NCBI RefSeq assembly: GCF_003573695.1
Contig: NC_039362.1
Span: 8,780,088 to 8,844,087, forward strand
DNA: 64,000 nucleotides
Origin: Papaver somniferum
Taxonomy: Eukaryota > Streptophyta > Magnoliopsida > Ranunculales > Papaveraceae
Reading direction: 5' to 3'
Part shown: one piece after another, positions 34,010-45,347 of the stretch
How positions within the stretch are numbered: the stretch's first letter is position 1
Layout of the letters: every line of letters begins with the position of its first letter
Notes under the pieces: generated by a model
The model's input: the letters and a program-made list of their open reading frames with translations, nothing else
What the model was told of the DNA's origin: nothing
Database searches by the model: none
Made by a program: the position numbers and the translations under genes

Positions 34010-35817
34010 GCTTGTCATATATCTTAGATACCTAGTATGTCTTCTTTTCGGATTAGTTGGAAGAATAACTAGTGCTTTGAATAGCGATGATTGTGACTAC
34101 ACATAGCTATTTTTGTTTTCATCTTCTTATGTTATTTTTTAGGTTTATTGGTTTTAAATTATAAAAATATTTGGAGGATGATGTTATTGCAGTATTGATC
34201 TTTATGATTTTCTGATATTGCAATTTGTTTATGGGATATGTATTTTTTGCATCCGTGAACTTGAAGGTTCCATATGCGGTCAACAGTAAAGTCGTTCATG
34301 AATTGGTATTCGTATTGATGAAAGGACGAATGGACTTTTGACAATTACAAAATTTATGCCTATGCAGTCACGTATTTGATGGAAAATAGAATAGATCCTT
34401 GTATGTTATCCACGGTATTGATCTTCATTGATCCATCTTGCTATGTTTTACCGTGAAGGCTCCATTGTGTGTCTTATGTTGAGCACCTTACAAGCCGATT
34501 TACCTTGGTTTTGTTGGTTGTTCCGTAAGATACTATATGTTGAGCATTAGGAACTAAATTAATCAACCAGTTTGGTTATTTAGTTTGTACTCCATAAGTT
34601 TTCTTTCTTATGTCGAGTACATGTACGGTTAAGGTTGTCATATTATATGATGAACTTAGTCGGGGTTCCATGAGTTCTCTTATGTTGAGCCCAAAATAAT
34701 TAAATTGATTACTTTGGTGATTATTTTGGTTGTTTGTATTCCAATTAGATTAATTATAAGTTCTCTTGTAATTAGTCTAGTTGTGTTTTCATATATTCCA
34801 CAAATTCTTGTGTTGAGTATATGAACGGCTATACTAATCATGTTCTATTGGCTAATGTAGTCATATATTTCGTAAGGTTTTCCTTATGTTGAGTATGTGA
34901 ACGATTAAGTTAGTCATCTCTGTATGATTACCTTAGTCGTAGCTCCGTAAGTTTACTTATGTTGAGCACCTTCGATTAAATTGATCACTTTTGTGGTTTG
35001 ATTTAGTTGTGTATTCCAATTGAATTAATCATGGGTTTATTTGTGATTAATTTGGTTGAGCTTTGGCTATAGAAAATCATTCCTATGGTTTTTGGTGTCC
35101 AATTAAAACATTCTTATTTTTTTTCGAAATTAAGGTCGCTCTTGTTGTTCTTTCGGGAATGACATCAAATGGGGGAGAGTTCTTTTGATCTTGTGCTTAA
35201 TGGTAATATCTTGCGGGGTGTGCGGCTGTGGAATTTTATAGGGGTTATCTTGTATCTTAAAACTCCTTGATGAATGCATTTAGCTTCGTCTTTATGATTG
35301 CATCTAAATTAAGTTGGTATGTATTTTTATTTTAGTCTATCAAGTGTCTCTTGTGGAAATTTCATTATGATCCGTTCTTGTACCTTTGCCAATTTTATTG
35401 ACAAAAAGGGGGAGAAATAATGTGGTTCATACTACAAATACATATGGTTTTCGGATCATTGTGTAAGGGGGAGTGGTTTCCATGATCGAGATGGAGTATT
35501 GAATAAGGGGGAGTGATACATATCACCGTAGTATTATTGTTAAAGTCGTGATACAATTGGACTTTGATGTTACATAATAATACTATGACACTGTATAATG
35601 ATGATCGAGAATCTCGATTTCTCTCATTGTTACAGCTACGGATCTTCAACAACGGTGATGCTAAACTTACAACCTTTGTGATCATTTTTACTTGGAAGGA
35701 CGGATATTTCAGGGAACATTGAAGATTAAACTATGGAATAGGAGCCACTAAAGTTTATCATTTTTGTATTCCAAATGTATTAATAGTTTTGTCACTAAAA
35801 TTGACAAAGGGGGAGAT
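34010..35817 (+). other. Element C1 3' UTR
   Basis: A 1.8-kb non-coding region with TATGTTGAGCA repeats (34475-34968), then the conserved GTTCTTTCGGGAATGACATC stretch, several GGGGGAG purine tracts (about 35170, 35408, 35466, 35508), and the terminal tract AAAGGGGGAGAT before the LTR at 35818. Confidence 0.75.
34475..34968 (+). repeat. Irregular ~70-nt tandem repeat with TATGTTGAGCA core
   Basis: Seven recognisable cores (TTATGTTGAGCA and variants) near 34475, 34532, 34613, 34680, 34815, 34881 and 34954, spaced 57-80 nt with one double interval. Each unit also has an A/T-rich TTAATCA-like part. Element C3 has about four units. Confidence 0.6.
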
Positions 35818-38165
35818 TGTTAGAGCATTGCTCGGTTGACCACGCATGCTTTGCTATCTCAAGCATGTTTGTCAATGTTAGTGATCAAAACTATGAGTCT
35901 TGATTTCTAGCCTACATATCTAAGTCTCGGACTAGGATAAAAAAGTGTAGTTGAGCTCAAAGACTTCATGTCGATTCATCATACAACGACGAATATCTAT
36001 ACAAGGAATCGTGGAACTTCATCAACAAAAAGGTATGTGGAGACTTGAACTTATCTATCACTCAAAAGTCTATTTATTCCATCTCCTACTTCTTATGAGA
36101 CAAAAGTCGTATGCTATATAGACTAGATCATACACATTTGACATTTCGAGCTGAGCATTCATTGCTTATCTTTTTCTCGAAATCGTGTGTTGGTAAAGCG
36201 TTTCGCTTTGATCAAGTTTATCTTCACCTAGTGACGAAAGTCATGAAAAGTGAATCGGTCTGTGAATAACGGCTACATAGCGTCCTCTGAGAATGTCTCA
36301 ATGATTGAAATGGGAGTTTAGATTACATAACCATGTATTCCTTGAACCGAAGTTTTTGAACTTTGTTGATCAAGAGAAATCGGAAGGATTGTGGAATTGG
36401 CTTTCCAAGTCCGCGAACTGTCGGAAGTTCTCGACCGAGAATTTCTGCTGGATTTTCCAAAAATCGTTTGTGTGCTAAGTCCGTGAACTGGCGGAAGTTC
36501 TCTTTCCGAGAATTTATGTTGAGTTTGGAAAACTCAACCGATTAACTTAAGTCCGCGAAATTGTTTGTGAACTTAAGAGGTTATGATATAAAGATGTGCT
36601 ATGAACATGAAACATTAAATTACTATGGAATGCTTTATGCAAACTGTGGCTATAATGTTCATGAGCCGATTCAATCGAATTGAATCATCTTTGTTTCAAT
36701 TGTGTCTTGTGTAGTTACATAAGATCTCAAAGAAATTGAACAACTCTCTGACTAGTTCAATTGAGTCAATTGAACTAGTTATGGTGAAGAAGAACAAGGT
36801 TAATATGAAATGCTCATATTCTTAACCTTTTGGGTTACTATGATTGAACCAACATACACGTACACGTTTGGGCATGGTTTTCGCAAACCCAGTAAACGTC
36901 TACCCAAGTGTGTGTGACAAGCTAAATTTTTGATCTAACGGTTGAGAAATATTAGCTTGCATCTAAATCAGGTTTTCTTCTAACAATGAATATGGATTGC
37001 TTTTTAACTAAGGCAAAACCCTGATTTGAAGGCTTTATAAAGGAGACATCTAGCTTTTAGCAAAACTAATCCCCACACGTATGTGTGATACTAGTGCACT
37101 CGCTAGAGTCGATTCTCCTTTAACCTTTGGTTTTCTTCTCTAAAACCAGGTTAACGACTTAAAGACTTCATTGGGATTGTGAAGCCATACCGATACTACT
37201 TTTCGTAGTTGTGTGATCTGATCTTGCATCTTATATCGTACGAGTACAATCGATTGATTGGCTTGAGATCGTGATAGTTATCCGATAGGAAAGATAAAAA
37301 AGTCACAAACATCTTTGGCTCACTGTTTGTGATTCCTCGACAAACCGCCTGTGTAGTCAGGAAGGATTGTAGAGAGGTGATTGATTAATCTAGGCTGTTC
37401 TTCGGGAATATAAGACCGGATTATCAATTGGTTCCTGTTCACCTTGATTTTATATCTTAATATGGAATAAAACCTAGGGTTTTTATGTGGGACACAGATT
37501 TATCCTTTGATAGACTTTTCTGTGTGAGACAGATCTGTTTACTATCAAGTCTGTGTTTTTGGGTTGCAACAACTCTTGGTTGTGGATAAGATCATTCAAG
37601 GGGATCAAGTGCGCAGTATCCTGCTGGGATCAGAGGCGTAGGAGTACAACCGTACCTTGGATTGGTGGGAGACTGATTTGGGTTCAACTATAGTCCAGTC
37701 CGAAGTTAGCTTGGAGTAGGCTAGTGTCTGTAGCGGCTTAATGCAATGGGTATTCAATCTGTACTAGGTCCCGGGGTTTTTCTACATTTGCGGATTCCTC
37801 GTTAACAAAATTTCTGGTGTCTGTGTTATTTATTTTCCGCATTATATTTTATATAATTGAAATAATACAGGTTGTGCGTTCGTGATCATCAATTGGAAAT
37901 CCAACCTTTGGTTGTTGATTGATATTGATTGATCCTTGGACATTGGTCTTTGGTACCGTACAAGTTATATCTCTTTGATAAAGACTCGTATATTTCTATT
38001 TGCTTGAGTAAAGATCAAATCGATTGAGATATAAACTCTTTGATATATCTTTTTATTGATTGAGTCTGACTGTCTAGTTTATTCTCATAAAAAGTATATT
38101 GGAGTTTGTCCATACAGATTGCTAAGCGAAATATTCGGTGGTGTTGTTAGACCCCCGCTTTTTCA
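35818..38165 (+). repeat. Element C1 3' LTR, 2348 bp
   Basis: TGTTAGAGCATTGCTCGG to GACCCCCGCTTTTTCA. Relative to the 5' LTR it lacks about 30 bp after GTCATGAAAAGT and has an extra AAGTCCG.GAACTG.CGGAAGTTCTC unit. Right flank ATTGC. Confidence 0.92.
36751..36779 (+). promoter_or_regulatory. Perfect 29-bp palindrome centred on TGAGTCA
   Basis: 14-bp arms ACTAGTTCAATTGA / TCAATTGAACTAGT around a single G, creating TTGAGTCAA at the centre. Less perfect copies occupy the same LTR position at 30554-30584, 49243-49273 and 63051-63081, and on the minus strand in 16146-18505, 39674-42033 and 42989-45342. Confidence 0.6.
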
Positions 38166-38170
38166 ATTGC

Positions 38171-39160
38171 GATGAACAGTGAAGCAGGCATGTCATTTTG
38201 GTCCCCTTTCCATACTTGTTGAAATTCCATTAAGACATATATAGGGAGGGCTAGTTGGTTGAAGGTACATATGCGGACTATGTACCAAGTAAGCTTCATA
38301 GCTTATCCGGAAGAGTATAAATGATGCCTAAGGCTCATTTATAGTTGCGTAGCCTTGCAAAAAGAGCATTTGATGCTTAGGCATCACTATGCCATATTGC
38401 ATACCCGATGATTCATAATCATTGTGCATCTTGACGGAACGGCCTATACGGACCAGGCCATTACCATTATTGCTTGGCAACGGCCTTGTAATCGAGTTGG
38501 TTTAAGTTTCCGTACCTTCGATGATGAACTACGGTCTGTGCTTGATTCCTTTGGAGTAGGGAAGGGTACGTAGGAAGCCGCAATGAGTTGCAGCATTGCC
38601 GGTCCAGCACGTTGTAGCTCATATCATTTAATTGTGAGATGATTGTGGCACTTTGGCCCCTCATATCATCTAAGATCGGTATCTCGATGCAAGAGATGAT
38701 TGTGGTCAGACATGATTAGTCAAGTTGCATGTCATCCAGTGGATGCTCATACTTCCTATCAAGGCGCTCGGCATAGGCTAAAAACCCGAGTGTCGTAATT
38801 TATCTCAAGAGGAGTCCATTTTGATGGGAAACGGCCCAAATATCAAGACATGTTGATCTATAGATCTACATGGTCACCAGAATTTAGCCAAATTTCATCG
38901 TTTAGGGACTCAAAAGGTCATTTTAACCGTTTTAAGAAAGTCTTTATTTTCTTAATGAACCCTTTGCGGGGAACGAGGGTAATTTGGAACGGTGTGGAAG
39001 CTAATTTAGCTGTATCATGTTCCACGATCATGCTTGCAAGGGAAAATTGACGTGCATTTGCCTACCTTAAAGGCCCGGATCGTAGCTTCATCATGGCGCA
39101 TCGGGGAAGTTACGGCCTGCGTGGCAACGCGCTAAAGGCGTAATTTTCCAGTCTGTCACA
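38171..39160 (+). repeat. Solo LTR E, right part
   Basis: Continues 21122-21486 after C1 and its duplication (38166-38170). Ends CTGTCACA at 39160, followed by ATAGC (39161-39165), which repeats 21117-21121 exactly. No internal domain is seen. Short frames (for example 38850-39050) are unsupported. Confidence 0.75.
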
Positions 39161-39606
39161 ATAGCCGTATTAGAAGTTTGTAAGTCATGTAAACCTTTCT
39201 TGACAAAACCATATTTTGGTGAACATCTCTTTATGTGTTGTAATGCATCCTGAGAATTAGTCGGTATAGAAGAATTTCTCCTTAAGACAGATTTTTTCTT
39301 TTCCAAGGATTTACACCAAGAGACTTTTCAAATTCATCAATAAGCTGAGCATGATTCTGAAAATCAGTAGTCTCAGTAAAAAAAAATTGAGATTCTGGTG
39401 AGCTCCATTTCATCTTTTACGATAGTGTCAAATGTCTCATAAGAGGAAATGATATAAACATTTGATATAAAAGCTTTTCTACCTCGGGATTCGGAAGAAT
39501 CAACTAAGGAGTAATCCTATGAGGTAGTCCCAAGACATTTGGCATAGTTGAAAGCTTTGGATGACATTTTGGTATGCGTATATGCCAGAGATGAGATTCT
39601 GTCCAC
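39161..39606 (-). pseudogene. Element C2 gag-position frame, 5' part
   Basis: Minus strand. The initiation site matches C1 and C3 but the ATG is GTG (GTGGACAGAATC at 39606). The frame is broken by an in-frame TAG (39517) and by at least two frameshifts, one in a T run. The last open piece (39306 to 39161) joins in phase with the CCHC part at 21121 once solo LTR E is excluded. It includes a Lys/Ser-rich stretch (MEKKKSVLRRNSS). No UBN2 signature recognised. Confidence 0.55.
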
Positions 39607-39659
39607 GGACTCAGATTGCAGCAAACACAGACTTGTAAGGTCTTTAAACGTGTTTGCCT

Positions 39660-39671
39660 GCTCTAATACCA
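39660..39671 (-). promoter_or_regulatory. Primer binding site (C2), one mismatch
   Basis: Minus-strand TGGTATTAGAGC, two bases from the LTR; C to T relative to the consensus. Confidence 0.8.
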
Positions 39672-39673
39672 AT

Positions 39674-42033
39674 TGAAAAGGCGGGGGTCTAACAACCACA
39701 CCCAATATTTCGATTAGCAATCTGTATGGACTAACTCCAATATACTTTTAAGAGAATTAAATATACAGTCACACTCAATCTTAATAAAAGTATATCAAAG
39801 AATTATATATCACTTTCTCGATTCAATACTTACTCAAGCAAATAGAAATCTTCGAGTCTAATTGAATACAAGAGAAATCACTTGAACGGTACCAAAGACC
39901 AACGTTCAAGGATAAATCAATTTCAATCAACAACCAAAGGTTGGATTTCCCAATTGATCGATTCAACGCAAAACCTGTGATATTTCAATTATATAACAAA
40001 ATATAATGCGGAAAAGAAATAACACAAACACCAGAATTTTTGTTAGCGAGGAAACCGCAAATGCAGAAAAACCCCAGGACCTAGTCCAGATTGAACACAC
40101 AGTGTATTAAGCCGCTACAGACACTAGCCTACTACAAACTAACTTTGTTCTGGATTGTAGTTGAACCCCAATCAATCTCACAATGCCTAGGTACAGTTGC
40201 GCTCCTTACGTCTCTGATCCCAGCAGGATATTATGCACTTGATTCCCTTAGCTTATCTTACCCACAACTAAGAGTTGCTATGACTCAAAGTCGAAGACTT
40301 TAATAAAAAAAATTGTACCACACAGAGAAGTCTACGGTAATAGATAAATCTGTCTCCCACAGAAATACCTACGAGTTTTTGTTCCATCTTTTGATAAATC
40401 AAGGTGAACAAGAATCAATTGATAACCCGGACATATATTCCCGAAGAACATCCTAAAATTATCAATCACCTCATAATAATCTTAATCGACTAGTGAAAGA
40501 AGATATTGCAGAATCACAAACGATGAGACGAAGATGTTTGTGACTTCTTTTACATCTTTCCTATCAGAGAAATCAATCTCAAGCCAATATTACGATTATA
40601 CTTAGTACGATAGAAACATCAAGATCAGATCAACAACTAAAAGAAAAGTAGTATCGGTCTGGCTTCACAATCGCAATGAAGTTTTCAAGTCGTTAACCTA
40701 CATGGTCTCAATAGAAACCTAAGGTTAAAGGAGAATCGACTCTAACTAATACAACTAGTATCACATAGGAGGTGTGGGGATTAGGTTTCCCATTTGATAG
40801 AGTTCTTCTTCATATAGTCTTTCAAATCAGGGTTTGCAATCAATGTTAGCTTAGTAACAAAGCATTCAATATTTACCGTTAGATGAAAACCTGATTATAT
40901 TCAAGCTAATATCTTTCAACCGTTAGATCGAGACTTAGCTTGTTACACAAAAATGAAATGCATGTTTATTTAGGTTTGTGTAATCGTTTCCAAACATGTA
41001 CACTTAGTTGGTTCAACAGTAGTTAACCAAATGGTTAGCCATATGAGCACTTTAATATCAACCATATTCTTCTTTATCATAACTAGTTCAAATGACTCAA
41101 AAGAACTAGTTAGATAGTTGTTCAATTTCTTAGATCTTATAGAAGTATACAAGACACAATCGAAGAAAAAACAATTTGATTCACTCGAATCGATTCATGA
41201 ACTTTATAGCCACGGTTTGCAAACTTGCATTCCTTAGTTTATATAAGTTTAAGTTCAGGAATAATCGTTTTTAGAAAATAACCAACTTAAGTACGCATAC
41301 TGTACGCGGACTTAAGTACCCGGAATAAGTTTGAAATCAGTTCACAATCTCTAGCAGAAATTCACTGGATGTGAACTTCCGACAGTACGCGGACTCTAGT
41401 TCCGGTTTTCCTAAGCAGCAAAGTACGCATACTTTGGTTCAAGGAATAAAGACTTATACACGTATGAGTTACCATACAAGGTTTATATCCAACCATGGTT
41501 ATATAATCTAAAATCTCATTTCAATCATTGAAACATTCTTAGAGGACGTTATATAGTTGTTGTTCACACACTATTTTTCGTCAAAGCAATTTTCAAGTAA
41601 TTGAAAATTAATATGACTTTCATCACTAGTAAAGATGAACTAGGCCAAAGCGAAAGCTTACCAACACATATTTTGAGAAATAGATAAGTGACATAAACTC
41701 GGCTTGAAATAGCAAATGTGTATAATCAAAGTCTATATAGCAAAACGACTTTTGTCTCAAGATAAGAGATAGAGTAGATAGACTTTTGAGTGATAGATAA
41801 GTTCAAGTCTCCACATACCTTTTAGTCGATGAAGTTCCACCAGTTCCTTGAGTAGTTATTCGTCTTTGTATGATGATCGTCATGGAGTCTTGAGCTCAAC
41901 TACACTTTCTATCCTAGTCCGAGACTTAGCTATAAGTAGACTAGAAATCAAGACTTATATTTTTGATCACTAACATTGAAAAACATGTTTGAGATAGCAA
42001 CGCATGCGAGTTCGACCGAGCAGTGCTCTAACA
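39674..42033 (-). repeat. Element C2 5' LTR, 2360 bp
   Basis: Minus-strand LTR, same length as 16146-18505, with visible substitutions and small indels, so older than A2. The right end abuts D gag at 42034. Confidence 0.9.
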
Positions 42034-42684
42034 ATACGGTTGTAGGAGAATTCAATAAACTAGATCAAACACATTCAGTTTTGGAATATCAAGAAAAATT
42101 TGAAGAGTTGAAAGCTCTAATGTTAGTAAAGAACCCTTCATTGACCGAAGATTACTTCATTCATAGTTTTATTAGTGGGCTGAAAGAGGATATAAGAATG
42201 GTGGTACAAATGTTTACCCCTACTACCTTACAACATGTTATTTTCCTTTCTAGAAGACAAGAGTGTATCATGGAGAAAGCAGCTAAAACTCATTCAAGAG
42301 TTTCAAGAAGGTTTGTCTATGGGGTAAGACGCTACTCCTCTCTAAAAAAAAACCTCCTAGTCTCACGCCCTTAGTCACTACTCCAATTGTTACCAGTCCA
42401 ACAACAATTCCTGAACTGCAGCCAGCAAAAAAACTCACTTATGCTGAAATGCGCGCAAAAAGGGGGAAAAGCCTTTGTTATGACTGCGATGAAGTGTACA
42501 CAAGAGTTCATAAATGCAATAAGCAGCAATTGTATATGATCTTGGAATATGATGAGGATGGATCTCAGTCTGTAGAGTCAAAGGAAGGGTCTAGTCCAAC
42601 TATTGTGGAAATGGAGGAAGAAATGGAGATATTTGTGCATCCCTTGCTGGATCAATTTCCCATACAACCATTAAAATCAAAGGG
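42034..42684 (+). pseudogene. Element D gag, C-terminal part with CCHC-like knuckle
   Basis: Continues the Gag frame of 15537-16145 (VVGEFNKLDQ, LEYQEKFEELKALML, FISGLKEDIRMVVQMF, the usual end of a gypsy capsid). A frameshift in the A run near 42345 leads to the next frame, which holds the knuckle-like LCYDCDEVYTRVHKC. In related chromoviruses this reads LCYNCDEKY.PGH.C, so the usual C-x2-C-x4-H-x4-C spacing is altered here. An acidic linker toward protease follows. Confidence 0.75.
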
Positions 42685-42988
42685 TTGTTCAAGAAACAAG
42701 AACTTACCATCTTAGTAGACAGTGGAAGTACCCACAACTTCTTGGACCCCAAAGATGCACATCGGATTGGAAGTTTGATCAGTTCTACGCAACCTCTACA
42801 AGTGATAGTAGCTGATAGTAACAAATTGCTTAGTCAAGCAAAATGTCCTGGGTTCACTTGGAGTATGCAGGGGCATACATTATCTCATGAATTGCACATC
42901 CTAGAGTTGGGGGTGGTCTGTGTGTGTGGGGTGGGGAGGATGTGATATGGTCTTTGGTGTGGACTGGATGCGTGAACTGAGCCCTATG
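42685..42988 (+). pseudogene. Element D protease fragment
   Basis: Contains the retroviral-type aspartic protease motif ILVDSGSTHNFLD. Near 42905-42940 a GTGTGTGTGGGG-type insertion breaks the frame; beyond it DMVFGVDWM and RELSPM are recognisable. The coding sequence continues at 45348 (VFDFKELIIKF) after the solo LTR, with CTATG duplicated. Confidence 0.75.
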
Positions 42989-45342
42989 TGAAAAAACAGG
43001 GGTACAACACCCACACCCAATATTTAACTTAGGAATCTGTATGGAAAAACTCCAATATACTTTATAGACAATCAACTAGACAATTAGACACAATCTAGAT
43101 AAAAAGTATATTAAAGAGTTTATATCTCAATCTCTCGATTTGATATATACTCAAGCAAATAAAAATTTGTGAGTCTTTATCAAATACTAGAGAGATAACT
43201 TGGATGGTACCAAACACCAATATCCAAGTGTCAATCAATTTAAATCAACAACCAAAAGGTCGGATATTCTAATTGATTGAACAACGCACAACCTGTGATA
43301 TTTCAATTATATAACAAAATATAATGTGGAAAAGAAATAACACAGACACCAGAATTTTGTTAAAAAGGAAACCGCAAATGCAGAAAAACCCCGGGACCTA
43401 GTCCAGATTGAACACACACTGTATTAAGCCGTTACAGACACTAGCCTACTCCAAATTAACTTCGGTCTGGACTGTAGTTGAACCCCAATCAATCTCACAC
43501 TGATCCAAGGTTAAATTATGCTCCTACGTCTCTGATCCCAACAGGATACTACACACTTGATTCCCTTAGCAGATCTCACGCACAACAAAGAGTTGCTACG
43601 ACCCAAAGCCGAAGACTTTAATAAACAAATCTGTATCACACAAAAAAAGTCTACGGTAATAGATAAATCCGTATCCCACGAATATACCTACGAATTTTGT
43701 TCCGTCTTACAGGAACCAATTGATAAACCGAACTTATATTCCTGAAGAACGCCCTAGTATTATCAATCACCTCACAGTAATCTTAATCGGCGCATCGAAA
43801 AAAGATATTGTGGAATCACAAACGATGAGACGGAGTGTTTGTGATTACTTTTATATCTTGCCTATCGGAGATATCAATCTGAAGCCAATTATTACAATTG
43901 TACTCGTACGATAGAAACAACAAGATCAGATCACACAACTACAAGAAAGTAGTATCGGTCTGGCTTCACAATCCCAACGAAGTCTTTAAGTCGTTAACCT
44001 GGTTTAGAAGAAGAAACCAAAGGTTAAAGGAGAATCGACTCTATCTTAGCACAACTAGTATCACACAAAAGGTATAGGTATTAGGTTTTTTAGTATTTAG
44101 AGTTCTCCCTTATATAGTTTTTAAAATCAGGGTTTGGAATCAATGTTAGCTTGGTAACAAAGCATTCAATATTCACCGTTAGATGAAAACCTGATTAGAT
44201 TCAAGCTAATATATTTCAACCATTAGATCGAAAACTAGCTTGTTACACACAAATGAAATGCACATTTCTAGGCTTGTATAACCGTACCCAAACTTGTACA
44301 TTTGTTGGTTCAACAATAGTCAACCAAATGGTTAGCCATATGATCACTTTCATATCAACCATATTCTTTTTCACCATAACTAGTTCAAGTGACTCAAATG
44401 AACTAGTTAGAAAGTTGTTCAATTGTAAGGAAATCTTATGTATCTACACAAGACACAATTGAAGCAAAAACGATTTGATTCACTCGAATCGGTTCATGAA
44501 CTATATAACCACGGTTTGCAATTTGCATTCCTTATATTTTATATAAGAATAAGTTCACAAACATTTTTTTTTAGATATAACCTACTCAAGTTCGCGGACT
44601 GGGTTCGCGGACTTAAGTTCCCGGATGGAGTTCACAAACTCCAGCAGAAATTCTCTGGACGAGAACTTCCGCCAGTTCGCGGACTTGGCTCACGCTACCA
44701 TGCCGGTTCTCTTGATCAACAAAGTTCGCAAACTTCGGTTCAAGGAATAAGGTCTTATACATATATGTGTTTCCACAACAATGCTTATATCCTCCAATGG
44801 TTATATAATCTAAACTCTCATTGCAATCACTGAAACATTCTTATAGGACGTTGATATTCTACAGTTGTTATTCACAAACTATTTTTCGTCAAAGTAAGCA
44901 ATTTTCAAAGTGATTGAAACTTGTCATGACTTTCGTCACTAGGTAAATATGAACTTGGCTAAAGCGAAAGCTAACCAACAAATATTTCGAGAAATAGATA
45001 GGCGAGATAAACTCGGCTCGAAATAGCAAATGTGTATAATCTAAGTCTATATAGAAAAACGACTTTTGTATCAAGATAAGAGATAGATAGACTTTTGAGT
45101 GATAGATAAGTTCAAGTCTCCACATACCTTTTAGTCGATGAAGATCCACCGGTTCCTTGAGTAATCCTTCGTCTTGTATGATGATTGCTATGGAGGTCTT
45201 GATCTCAACTACACTTTCTATCCTAGTCCGAGACCTTAGCTATAGTAGACTAGAAATCAAGACTTATAGTTTTGATCACTAACATTGACAAAGATGCTTG
45301 AGATAGCAACGCATGTGAGTTCGACCGAGCAATGCTCTAACA
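42989..45342 (-). repeat. Family C solo LTR, 2354 bp
   Basis: Minus-orientation LTR (TGTTAGAGCATTGCTCGG at the right end, TTTTTTCA at the left) with no internal domain. Perfect target duplication CTATG at 42984-42988 and 45343-45347. Removing LTR plus one duplication restores the D reading frame. It formed by recombination between the two LTRs of a complete insertion. Confidence 0.93.
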
Positions 45343-45347
45343 CTATG

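Larger units (their letters stand above)
21487..38165 (+). mobile_element. Element C1: SIRE-like copia non-autonomous element, interrupted by A2
   Basis: The 5' LTR (21487-22342 plus 30521-31977), a 3840-bp internal domain (31978-35817) and the 3' LTR (35818-38165) are all on the + strand. Primer site TGGTATCAGAGC at 31980-31991. Flanks are ATTGT (left) and ATTGC (right), a 5-bp duplication with one mismatch. The internal domain has a gag-position frame, a small 3' ORF and a long 3' UTR, but no protease, integrase, RT or RNase H. Its internal length is within 20 bp of element C3 after B is removed (about 3857 bp), pointing to a defined short family rather than random deletion. Confidence 0.87.
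16146..42033 (-). mobile_element. Element C2: SIRE-like copia non-autonomous element, interrupted
   Basis: Two LTRs of equal length (2360 bp; 16146-18505 and 39674-42033) in minus orientation flank an internal domain of about 4.5 kb once solo LTR E and its contents are removed. Minus-strand order: 5' LTR (right), primer site at 39660-39671, gag-position frame, small 3' ORF, 3' UTR, polypurine tract, 3' LTR (left). No polymerase genes. The insertion site in D gag shows ATAAT on the left but only AT on the right before ACGG, consistent with a 5-bp duplication damaged by a 3-bp deletion. Confidence 0.85.

Noticed and set aside
21122..39160. E as a complete small element rather than a solo LTR
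   Set aside because: No internal repeat, primer site or polypurine tract found inside; TG...CA ends plus 5-bp duplication fit a solo LTR best.
42905..42945. GTGTGTGTGGGG stretch as a regulatory repeat
   Set aside because: Short, and located inside the D protease frame; most likely a small insertion.
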